Positions 28,342 through 36,373 of a stretch of DNA of 64,000 nucleotides are shown here, one piece after another. This DNA comes from Kalmanozyma brasiliensis GHG001. Lineage: Eukaryota; Basidiomycota; Ustilaginomycetes; Ustilaginales. Numbering within the stretch: position 1 is the stretch's first letter; every line of letters starts with the position of its first letter. The notes beneath the pieces are model-generated. The model saw only the letters and a list, made by a program, of their open reading frames with translations, did not search any database and was not told the origin of the DNA. Where the stretch lies: contig NW_015961961.1 of the NCBI RefSeq assembly GCF_000497045.1, positions 1 through 64,000 of the forward strand, written 5' to 3'. A program made the position numbers and the translations under genes.

Positions 28342-30405
28342 ATGCAACAAGTCTGTCCGGATTGCGGCTCACAAGATGCCTCCGCGCTGCTGGCCGAAAT
28401 CGGTCAACGAATTTGCTCCATGTGCGGCTACATCTCGAATGATCTCCAGTTCTACGAGCCCACTGACGTGCTCCAAGCCGTCTATGAACTTGGCAGAAGA
28501 GGGCAGCACATAGCCTCGGATTCTGCGCAGTTGGCTCCTGTGGCCTCCTTCTGGTCCAACGACCCCGATCACAAGCATCAAGTCTATGCGCTTCAGCGCA
28601 AATCTGAAGTCGATGCCCATACACTCGGTACGCTCAACAAGCTCGGAAGCCCTTCTTTCTTCGAACAAGTCGATTTTCTCTTCCAGCGTGCTAAAAACGA
28701 ATCGTGGAAGCGATCGGCTTCCGCAGATGCGGTCAATGAGGACAACGATTCAGACGTTCAAGACGTAGAAGCACTTCTCGCCTCATCCTCGACCCTAGTG
28801 CCCGCAAGCCTCAGACCGCGCCGGGTGCGTTGGGGCAGCGGCTCCCTGCACCTTGCTACTGCCTGCTGCTACGCCGTCCTACGTCGCGCAGGCGTCCGTA
28901 TCGACCTCGAGACCGTGTCACATGCTGCTCAGCTGCCTTCACTCAAAGTGCGGGCCGCCTTCCGTCACCTGCGTTTGCTGGTCAAGGAAGCAGTGCGAAA
29001 TGTCAAACTCGCCAATCCAGACGTTTATTTGCGCCGTATCGTCGCCTTCTTCCGCTTTCACCTGAGGCACAGACCCTCATCGGCCCTCCATCCTACCATC
29101 GTCAAGTTCCTTTCACCCCTCGGGCGAAGTAGCGCGAATTCGAGTCGCGAGGGCAAGGCAAGTCCAGTGTCCACCAGCACATCGTTTGAGGCGATCGAGG
29201 CCACAGCGCTCGATCTCTGCGCCTTGTGGTGGCCCGATCGTCCAAGCCATCCTGCCGTCCCTGCGCCTCTGGCTGCATTTGCGAGCATCGTCCTCGCCAT
29301 GGAAGCACATCTCAAGGCTTCAGCGCCGATCTTCGAGATCTTTCGCTGTACAAAGGCGGCTCTCCAGTTCAATTCCAACGTCATCGACTCCGAACAAGCT
29401 CGCGGTCACGGCCCAAGCGGCGACGCTACGATGAGCAAGAATGCCGTTGTATACTACAAAGAGCTGTGCGCGGCCTTGAACACGCAGGCAGCCAAGATAC
29501 CCTGGCTCTTTGATGCGGCTCCGGTCAGCAAGAAGCGACGCGAAAGGCAGCGTTTAGTCGCACGAGCTGGCGAACGTGCTAGCATCGCCACAACGACGAA
29601 TCTCGCCCGCCTGGATGTCATTGTTCACGCCCTTGATATCCTGGATGTCTGGCGCAGCACACACTCCAGCGAAAGTCGAGATGTAACTTCGAAGCTGAGT
29701 ACATCGCATTTCCGACCTGTCGACCCTTATCGGCCAAACCCATCAACGGCGAGCTTCAGATCCGCCGGGGAAGTCGGCGCCGAACACGCTACAGATCAAG
29801 AGGAGATGAACAAGGACGAACTCGACTGTTTCCTCTCCACATCTCGAGATCAGGCACCATCTGAGTCGGACGGCGGTAGCAGCGAGGTCTGGTCTCGCGT
29901 TCGACGGAAGCTGGAAGCTGCCGGTCTACTCGATGCAGGAGTTGGCGACGATGGTCGCAGATCTTCCGCTCATCCTCTCGATGCACTGACAGACGCGCAA
30001 GTTGACGAACTGCTCTTTGATGTGGACGAAATGGCGTCGCTTCTCCGAACGGATCCGACCGAGCGGTCTGATGTCGAACGAGCAAAGATCGCTGCTGGGG
30101 TTTGGCCGGCCACATTCGAACACGAAAGAAACGCCGAGATCGCCGCATTGGCACGCAGCATGGAACGGCAGTCACCGCCAGCCCAGGCTATAAAGATCGA
30201 GTCTTACCAGTCAGTGTCGTCACCTGAATCCGCCTCAAGCAGTTCTAGAAGACGTTCGAAACGTGGCAAAGGCTCTTCTGCGACAGTCAAAACGGAGCTC
30301 ACCACACATCCCGAGTCGCGTGCACAGTCGCAAAAGCGCACTCGGATCAAACCCTTCGGCGTCTCTCTCCGCGAACAGCTCGACGAGTCAGACTGGAGCG
30401 AATGA
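28342..30405 (+). CDS. Divergent TFIIB-family protein (zinc ribbon plus cyclin-like core)
   Basis: A 687-residue single-exon protein; the ATG at 28342 has a near-perfect context (cgccaccATGc). Residues 5-28 form a TFIIB-type zinc ribbon with CPDC and CSMC pairs (C5, C8, C25, C28). Two helical segments follow: about 175-260 (RWGSGSLHLATACCYAVLRR, then DVYLRRIVAFF) and about 295-365 (ATALDLCALWWP, then FEIFRCTKAALQ), consistent with two degenerate cyclin folds. The C-terminal half is acidic, Ser-rich and ends with a basic KRTRIKPFG segment. Candidates are a Pol III Brf, a Pol I Rrn7/TAF1B-like factor, or a lineage-specific paralogue; similarity is too weak to choose. Nuclear location is expected. 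Confidence 0.6.
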   Translation: MQQVCPDCGSQDASALLAEIGQRICSMCGYISNDLQFYEPTDVLQAVYELGRRGQHIASDSAQLAPVASFWSNDPDHKHQVYALQRKSEVDAHTLGTLNKLGSPSFFEQVDFLFQRAKNESWKRSASADAVNEDNDSDVQDVEALLASSSTLVPASLRPRRVRWGSGSLHLATACCYAVLRRAGVRIDLETVSHAAQLPSLKVRAAFRHLRLLVKEAVRNVKLANPDVYLRRIVAFFRFHLRHRPSSALHPTIVKFLSPLGRSSANSSREGKASPVSTSTSFEAIEATALDLCALWWPDRPSHPAVPAPLAAFASIVLAMEAHLKASAPIFEIFRCTKAALQFNSNVIDSEQARGHGPSGDATMSKNAVVYYKELCAALNTQAAKIPWLFDAAPVSKKRRERQRLVARAGERASIATTTNLARLDVIVHALDILDVWRSTHSSESRDVTSKLSTSHFRPVDPYRPNPSTASFRSAGEVGAEHATDQEEMNKDELDCFLSTSRDQAPSESDGGSSEVWSRVRRKLEAAGLLDAGVGDDGRRSSAHPLDALTDAQVDELLFDVDEMASLLRTDPTERSDVERAKIAAGVWPATFEHERNAEIAALARSMERQSPPAQAIKIESYQSVSSPESASSSSRRRSKRGKGSSATVKTELTTHPESRAQSQKRTRIKPFGVSLREQLDESDWSE

Positions 30406-31419
30406 GGCGGGCGTACTCCCATGCAATGATACCCCTGCGAACCTGTTCAAAGCGTGCACGCGTACTTGCCGGCCTGCCTAGCACGACGAGATCTGAGCAG
30501 CGAAGGGACCGCGTATTTATGTCCTTGATTTCCGAGATGGCTGTTCATGTCGTTGCGTTTTTTTCAAGAGGGGATTCAGCGCGTTGTCGGCTGCAGCGAC
30601 GTGCACTCGGATTCATTCTTCGCGACAAGACATCTGCTCAGTGTGGCAGGACGCTCTCAGTGTCCCAGCTGTCGGCCCAGGCACGGGATGGACGGAAGAA
30701 AGTCAAGCTCCACAAAGAAGCGTATCTAAAGTGTGGCTGAGTCATAGCCGAGCGAGAGAGAAGTGCAACGAGCGCAAAGCCACTTCGCAAACGCATCTTC
30801 GATCTCCTTGCAATCGGTCACGCCTTGGCCTGTGATTCAGCTGTGTCATTCCCATCGCGAATGCCCAACGCCACTTTGAGCTGACGACGGCCTTCCCGTT
30901 TCTCGCTGACGCTCCTTGGTCAAGTACATTCAGCCCCTCATCCCGCATCATTCGCGTCGCGGTCGCGGCCGACATGCACGGGCTTCCTCGAGCTTCGCTG
31001 TGGCTCCCTGGAGTACGAAAAATCAGCACGAAAGGCCTTCGGTCTGCGCTATGGGCATCGTCGAGCAACAGTGACTAAGCCCTGGCTGATGCGGTGTCGT
31101 GTGATACGCGCTAGCTGGCAGGGTCACGCTGAAACACCGTCAGCCTTCCTACGCCTGGCAAACGCTGACAAGCGACGTCTTCACCTACGAAATGGCTCAA
31201 GCAGCACATCGCTGTACTGCATACCAGGCTGAGCACAAGAAGGAGCGTAGTCATGGCTCAGTCGTAGAACTCAGCATGTCTCTCCGTATATAAACGACGA
31301 GGGATCCGGATGAAGCTCCTCTCGCCGTCCATCTCGCACTCTCCGTCGCCACGATCCGGCAGCTCTCACCGACATCCAACCAGTAATTTCCACATCAACC
31401 ACACGAAGCGAGCGCAAAC
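30406..31419. promoter_or_regulatory. Upstream region of the zinc dehydrogenase gene
   Basis: A 1014-base gap with no supported gene. The ADH promoter is at the right, with a TATA box at 31287-31294 and a pyrimidine-rich leader up to 31419. Confidence 0.45.
31287..31294 (+). promoter_or_regulatory. TATA box of the zinc dehydrogenase gene
   Basis: The sequence TATATAAA lies 126 bases before the ATG at 31420, a usual distance for an expressed fungal gene with a leader of about 80-100 bases. Confidence 0.65.
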
Positions 31420-32718
31420 ATGACCAAAGAAGTTCCCACGGCCACCGCGACCCAGTACAAGCCGGGCGAGGGCACCATGAAGGCCCTGACCTGGTACGGC
31501 ACCAAGGACGTTCGGCTTGCTGAACATGCCATCCCTACGATCACCGACCCGGACGACATCATCATCCAGTCGACGGCCGCCACTGTATGTGGCAGCGACC
31601 TGCACCTCTTCCATGGCATGATCCCCAACCTTAAGAAGGGCGAGATCCTCGGCCACGAGGGCGTCGGCATCGTCCACCAGGTCGGCGCCAAGGTGGTCGA
31701 CTTCCGACCTGGCGATCGTGTCGTCGCCTCGTTTTCCATCGGCTGTGGCAAGTGTCGCTACTGCAAGGACAACAAGTACAGCATGTGCGAGGAGACCAAC
31801 CCCAGCAAGGACATGCAGGAGCTCTACGGGCAGAAGATCGGCGGCATCCTCGGCTACTCACACCTCCTCGGTGGCTACGCCGGCACCCAGGCCGAGTACT
31901 TCCGCATGCCTTTCGGCGAGGTCAACTGCTTCCACCTGCCTCCCGAGGTGCCCGACGAGAAAGCGATCCTGCTCGCCGATGTGACACCCACCTCGTACCA
32001 CGCCGTCGTCGACATCGACTTCAAGGAAGGCGAGACGGCCGCCATCTGGGGCGCCGGCCCTATCGGTCAGCTCATCGCTCAGTGGCTCGTCCGAGTGTTC
32101 GGCGCCAAAAAGGTGATCATCATCGACAACGTCGCCCCTCGTCTGCAGTGGGTCAAGGACCGTCTCAACGTCGAAGTGGTCAACTTTGATCACACTCCCA
32201 AGGTGGCCGAGGAGCTTCTCAAGAAGGTGCCCGGCGGAGTCGACGTCTCTTTCGACGCAGCCGGCTTCCGATACGCCAAGTCATTCTACCACAAGGCAAT
32301 GCAGTCGCTCAACTTGCAGACGGACACGCCCGAGAACCTCAACGAGGCCATCCGCGCTACGCGCAAGTTTGGCCGCATCTCGGTCATCGCCGACTACGTG
32401 GGTCTCTGCAATGGTTTCCTGATCGGTGCACTGATGGAGAAGGGTGTGACGCTCAAGGGCTGCGGCCAGGCTCCGACGCAAGGCTACATGGATAAGATCA
32501 TCAACGAGTACGTCGTGACGGGCAAGTTCGATCCCACACTCATCTTGACGCACCGTTTCAAGTTCGAGGACATCGCCAAGGCGTACAAGGCTTTCGACGA
32601 GAAGCGCTTCGACGAGAGCAAGGGCATCCCTTACATCAAGGCCTTCCTCGAGACGAAGTATGCTCCGCCTCCTGCAAAAGGTACGCCCGAGCTGAGCGCC
32701 GTGCCCGGCTACGAGTAG
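31420..32718 (+). CDS. Zinc-dependent alcohol dehydrogenase, formaldehyde-dehydrogenase-like MDR
   Basis: A 432-residue medium-chain dehydrogenase. The catalytic zinc site is seen as VCGSDLHLFHG (cysteine near residue 57) and GHEGVG (near 78). The structural-zinc lobe has cysteines at about 109-123 (CGKCRYCKDNKYSMC). The NAD-binding motif GAGPIG is near 211. GSDLHLFHG and the insert around GGILGYSHLLGGYAGTQAEY place it with the glutathione-independent formaldehyde-dehydrogenase-like branch of bacteria and fungi rather than with ethanol ADH. The protein is complete and codon use is strongly biased to C-ending codons, suggesting high expression. A TATA box lies at 31287. The likely role is aldehyde or alcohol oxidation in the cytosol; the exact substrate is not known. 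Confidence 0.9.
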   Translation: MTKEVPTATATQYKPGEGTMKALTWYGTKDVRLAEHAIPTITDPDDIIIQSTAATVCGSDLHLFHGMIPNLKKGEILGHEGVGIVHQVGAKVVDFRPGDRVVASFSIGCGKCRYCKDNKYSMCEETNPSKDMQELYGQKIGGILGYSHLLGGYAGTQAEYFRMPFGEVNCFHLPPEVPDEKAILLADVTPTSYHAVVDIDFKEGETAAIWGAGPIGQLIAQWLVRVFGAKKVIIIDNVAPRLQWVKDRLNVEVVNFDHTPKVAEELLKKVPGGVDVSFDAAGFRYAKSFYHKAMQSLNLQTDTPENLNEAIRATRKFGRISVIADYVGLCNGFLIGALMEKGVTLKGCGQAPTQGYMDKIINEYVVTGKFDPTLILTHRFKFEDIAKAYKAFDEKRFDESKGIPYIKAFLETKYAPPPAKGTPELSAVPGYE

Positions 32719-33364
32719 TGGCACGAAGGTGGCTTGTCGGATTCATGCCTTTCACCCCTCGATGTCGTGATCCAATGTCACTCCCGGCTGTCGATTGTTG
32801 TTGTCTCCTCCGGTGTTAGCCTCTTTGCGTTCTCTCACTCAATCAAGTCAACTTTCCCCTCATCACTAGCGATGGTGAGCCGAGCGGACGATTCGAATCT
32901 ATCAGAAAGCACATCCTTTCCTGAGCAAGCAGCAATGAGCAGGCCCCGAACGACAGCCGACACGATGATCTCATCCGAGGTCCTCTAGCTCTCGGAAGAA
33001 TTAAGGCGTGCGCTGACTGAAGCACACAGCGTCATGTCGCGTTGCGCAAGCGTTTTTAGGCGACGTGGAGGATCACTCATCTTGCTTTTTTGCCGGGCCT
33101 CTTGCTCTGTTCGACGTCGGGTCGTGCAGCGAGCTGAAGATCAGGCTCAGTCCGGATGGGAGAGGATGAGCTCATGAGCTCATGTGACGTCGAGAAGCAG
33201 TGCTGACCGCGGGAACCGCCCGCGAGATGTACAGTTTCTGCGTCAGCTCCAGTATTTCGCCGCCTACAAGCTGCTCATATAGACCTTCCTTCCCCCTTCG
33301 ACCCACTCCCCCACTTGTCACAGCGCGCCCTCACCCCTACCACTCCGAGTCCTACACGCTGATC
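32719..33364. promoter_or_regulatory. Upstream region of the 99-residue disordered protein gene
   Basis: A 646-base spacer. It holds the 18-bp palindrome at 33166-33183, a CRE-like TGACGTC at 33185-33191 and a weak TATA-like CATATAG at 33276-33282, about 83 bases before the ATG at 33365. Confidence 0.5.
33166..33183. promoter_or_regulatory. 18-bp perfect palindrome beside a CRE-like site
   Basis: ATGAGCTCATGAGCTCAT is its own reverse complement and consists of two overlapping ATGAGCTCAT units. It is followed at once by TGACGTC, the core of an ATF/CREB-type bZIP site. It lies about 180 bases upstream of the small gene at 33365. Confidence 0.55.
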
Positions 33365-33769
33365 ATGTCGAACCCAACATCCTCCGGTCCGCAGCAGGAA
33401 ATCGCCGGCACGCTGCCAAACAACTTTTCGCTGCGCAATAATATGAAGGCGGACCCCAAGGTGCCCCTGAACGCGGTGCCCAACCCCGAGACCGGGCGTG
33501 ACGACGTCAACACGGGCGGTCGGGGCGGCGACGTGCTTCGACAGGAGACGCAGGCTCACGTAAGTGCTTCTTTTTCCAACTTTCGATTCGACCACCAGAG
33601 GACACACCAGAGAGACACGAGTGATGGCGAGAACGGATGCTGACGACCTGCTTTTGCGCAACAGGACATCGATCTACCCCCGAACAAGCCGCACAACCAC
33701 CCCGAGGCCAACGAGTCGCACAAGAAGGTGTACTCCTCTCACAAGGGTCCTGACAAGCCCGACGTCTAA
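33365..33769 (+). CDS. Small disordered hydrophilic protein
   Basis: Two exons, 33365-33559 and 33665-33769, encode 99 residues. The 105-nt intron begins GTAAGT and ends CAG, phase 0. The protein is hydrophilic, rich in N, P, G, K, H and D, has no cysteine or tryptophan and no membrane segment, and ends in KPHNHPEANESHKKVYSSHKG-like low-complexity sequence. I do not recognise a family. Composition is like hydrophilins and other stress-induced disordered proteins. The promoter has a palindrome and a CRE-like site. Reality of the gene rests on the clean intron that joins two open frames of similar composition. It ends 72 bases from the convergent SurE gene. Confidence 0.65.
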
Positions 33770-33841
33770 GTCAATCTAATTCCATTTCGACCTATCGTTC
33801 CACCAGATTCCTGTGCATCTGTTTCGTCTCAGCTTGTGCAT

Positions 33842-35176
33842 CTACAACCGCCATCGAGTGCCCACGTCCAATCCATCCTTCAAGCCCTTCTCCACACCCT
33901 CACTCGCATCCCTCTCGGTCGCCCCACCCTTCACCGCCTCTCCTCCCGCTCGAGGCACATCCAACCCCCTCCCCTCTCGATCTACCTCCATGAAGTTCGG
34001 CCTGAGTCTCGTAACACTCACATACCCGTTCAGAATCGCCCACACATCCGTTCCCTCGGGCAACCGTTTCGGCCCCAACAGACTGGCCATATTAGGCGCA
34101 AAGTGCAGCACGTTCTCCGGCTTCGGTGCTGTGGCAGGCTGCGGTGCGGGCGGGGCGGGGTACTTGGAGGTGGTGTTGGCGGCAAACAGCGGACCGTAGC
34201 GGTTCTCCCAAATCCTTGTCCAGACTATCTCGGGGTTGCTGACGGTCTCGCACAACGGGACGTTGATCGAGTAGCACCCTACGTCCGGTTCACTGTCCCA
34301 GTTGGAGTAGAGACGCTGGATGAGGGAGGCAGAGAGACGGTTGGCTTGAGCGGCGACGCTGCGGAGGGTGGGTGGGTCGAGTGCGGGGCCGCGGGCGCGA
34401 GATCGGTCCGCAAAGGTAGGTGGGGAACCTGTGAAGTGGCCAAAGGAGACGGCGATGCTTCGGACGCCTGCGAGACTGGCCGCCATCGCAGCACCGAGTG
34501 TGCCGGATGAAAGGGCGAACGCCGTGCCTGTATTGCGCCCGAAGTTGGGACCCGAAACGACCAGGTCGAATGGCGTACTCGTGCTGGCTGGTGCCTCCCT
34601 CTCTTCCGCAGTCGACCCGAAAAAGGCGTTTTGGTTGAAGAGCCCGCTGTTGGACGCAGTGGTTGGAGAGCCGTCGATGAGGATCCACTCTGCGATCTCC
34701 CCTCGCTCTCGGTTGATCGGGCGTCGTGTTGCGGACCACGATTCGGCAGTGCCCGCGTGCTTGCCGTCAAAGTTGTCCGCCAAGGGGTAGTAGTACCAGT
34801 ATGCTACGGGACCTTGGAGTGAGAATTGCATCGAGCCCCATGACTTTTGGAAGGAAGGAAGGACGACGCTGACGTCCCATCCGAGAGCGGTGAGTTCGGA
34901 ATAGAGTCCCAGGACGTGAGGCGACGAGGTCGAGGGTGGACCGTCATCGTTGACGAGGAGGACTTTGGGGCGCGAGTTGGGCATCTTGGGTGCTGATACC
35001 GTGGAGATTGTGGTGGTGCTGTGAGAGGAAGGACCGGTGTCGGACAACTCTTGATCTATGTATATTCCTGGAGGTGTGGATAGGGAAGTGCGTTGGTGAT
35101 CCCGATACAAGAGCACTGAGACGAGGAGAATGAGCAGCGAGGTGACGAGGGTGTGCAGCGAAGAAGTGCGCGGCAT
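33842..35176 (-). CDS. SurE-family 5'/3'-nucleotidase / acid phosphatase
   Basis: A 444-residue protein with an N-terminal hydrophobic segment (about residues 10-23, LVTSLLILLVSVLLY), likely a signal peptide or anchor. The SurE domain begins near residue 70 with VLLVNDDGPP, whose two aspartates bind the metal. WILIDGSPTTASN and DLVVSGPNFGRNTGTAFALSSGTLGAA supply the remaining active-site loops (the SGPN and GT/SGT motifs). The family hydrolyses phosphate from nucleotides and other monoesters; a yeast relative is the Yarrowia acid phosphatase Pho2. With a signal segment it probably works in the secretory pathway or vacuole. It is divergent from the plus-strand P5-ATPase fragment and convergent with the small disordered gene. 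Confidence 0.85.
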   Translation of the reverse strand: MPRTSSLHTLVTSLLILLVSVLLYRDHQRTSLSTPPGIYIDQELSDTGPSSHSTTTISTVSAPKMPNSRPKVLLVNDDGPPSTSSPHVLGLYSELTALGWDVSVVLPSFQKSWGSMQFSLQGPVAYWYYYPLADNFDGKHAGTAESWSATRRPINRERGEIAEWILIDGSPTTASNSGLFNQNAFFGSTAEEREAPASTSTPFDLVVSGPNFGRNTGTAFALSSGTLGAAMAASLAGVRSIAVSFGHFTGSPPTFADRSRARGPALDPPTLRSVAAQANRLSASLIQRLYSNWDSEPDVGCYSINVPLCETVSNPEIVWTRIWENRYGPLFAANTTSKYPAPPAPQPATAPKPENVLHFAPNMASLLGPKRLPEGTDVWAILNGYVSVTRLRPNFMEVDREGRGLDVPRAGGEAVKGGATERDASEGVEKGLKDGLDVGTRWRL

Positions 35177-35623
35177 CCACGTTCGAGTGAGAGGAAGACG
35201 CCGAAGGTCGAGTCAGAGATGGTGGAAGCTGTGAGAGAGACTGCGCGTTTGGCCGATGATGTCGGTCTGTGCATCTGTGCAGCTGATTTGCCAATCGGTC
35301 TCTCTGAGTTGCCGTCGACCGAAGCCGATGAATTTCTTGCCAGATGTCAGATCTTCCATTCGCCGTTTACGCTGCCAAAAAAACTTGGACGCAGGTGTGC
35401 ATCATCGCTCGCTTTCGACCCTAACCATCGTCCACCTCGACTCTGTTCTGCAACATCATCGTCGCTCTCCACCAAACACATCCGCCAGCCAGATAGCGAG
35501 GTCGGCTCACTCAACACACGCATTCTTACACTCGCAGCTGTCAGCTCTCTTGCCAGCATCTCAGTCCCGAACACTTTTGAATTGCAACCTCTGCGTCGAG
35601 GTCTGCCTACCCGCACCCGCACA
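35177..35623. promoter_or_regulatory. SurE upstream region
   Basis: Non-coding flank between the SurE ATG and the ATPase fragment. The plus frame is open from 35219 into the ATPase fragment, but the translated residues look like chance sequence. If the inversion at 35657-36373 is real, this DNA was originally the 3' flank of the ATPase gene. Confidence 0.4.
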
Positions 35624-36259
35624 ATGGCGCCGTCGTCCGACTACTCGTCCTCGCCGCGGCATACGCCGATCCATCCGCGTGCGCCCACGGCCAACCTCGT
35701 CTCTGTCAAAGTCCTCGTCTCCTTGATCGGCCAAGTGGCCATCTGTGGCGCCTTCCAGATGTGGGCCTTCTACTACGTCCGCGCGCAACCGTGGTACTCA
35801 CCGCCCGTCATCGACCCCAACGAGGAACTCAACACGTCCAACCCCGAGAACACAGCCGTCTTCCTCATCTCCTCCTTTCAATATTCCGTCGGATGCCTGG
35901 TGTATACAACCGGATACCCATATAGGAAGAACCCGATCACGAACGTGTGGTTGATGGCCAGCGTCACAGCGCTGTTCCTTTTCTCGCTGTATGCGCTCTT
36001 CACACCAGAGGGCAAGGTCGCAGACCTCTTGGGTCTCGTACCCTTCCCGAGGAGCTTCCACATCGCACTGTTCGTAGCCGTCGTGCTCAATACCGTGCTC
36101 AGCTTCGTCTTCGAGTCCCTGTTGGCAAATTCCGTGGCGAAAATGGTCAAGGCACTGCAGAGGTTTGTCAGACGATCGAGACGGAACAGAGGCAGGAAAC
36201 ACGGGAGCAAGACGTACAAGGCCGTCGAAAGGAGCATGCAGAACGACGGAGACGCCTAG
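35624..36259 (+). CDS. Inverted C-terminal fragment of the P5B ATPase
   Basis: An open frame of 211 codons whose residues from about 12 on (RHTPIHPRAPTANLVSV) are the C-terminal membrane domain of a P5B ATPase: four hydrophobic helices, the ENTAVFLISSFQY motif, GYPYRKN, then a basic tail. The rest of this ATPase lies on the opposite strand at 36371-40714 and lacks exactly this part. The first 11 codons come from flanking DNA. The ATG at 35624 has A at -3 and G at +4, so translation of the fragment is possible, perhaps from the SurE divergent promoter. On its own it has no catalytic domain. It is either a relic or half of a two-piece protein. Confidence 0.85.
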   Translation: MAPSSDYSSSPRHTPIHPRAPTANLVSVKVLVSLIGQVAICGAFQMWAFYYVRAQPWYSPPVIDPNEELNTSNPENTAVFLISSFQYSVGCLVYTTGYPYRKNPITNVWLMASVTALFLFSLYALFTPEGKVADLLGLVPFPRSFHIALFVAVVLNTVLSFVFESLLANSVAKMVKALQRFVRRSRRNRGRKHGSKTYKAVERSMQNDGDA

Positions 36260-36373
36260 TCTCGATGATCTCAAAATGTATTTGTATCGCATCGCATGGT
36301 TCTCATCGACTCATCACACTCGCTTCCGGGTCTCCATGAAGAACGTTTTGCATTTCTGATGGGTGCGCATCTA
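35657..36373. other. Inverted segment splitting the P5B ATPase gene
   Basis: The segment is bounded by CGCCG (35652-35656) and its reverse complement CGGCG (36374-36378). Reading the ATPase on the minus strand up to its GGG CCG CCG codons and then continuing on the plus strand from 35657 gives an unbroken frame (TGPP then RHTPIHPRAP). This fixes both breakpoints to within the five shared bases. Confidence 0.8.

Noticed and set aside
35219..35623. Open plus-strand frame leading into the ATPase fragment
   Set aside because: In frame by chance; its residues do not resemble a P5 ATPase and it matches what would be the gene's original 3' flank.
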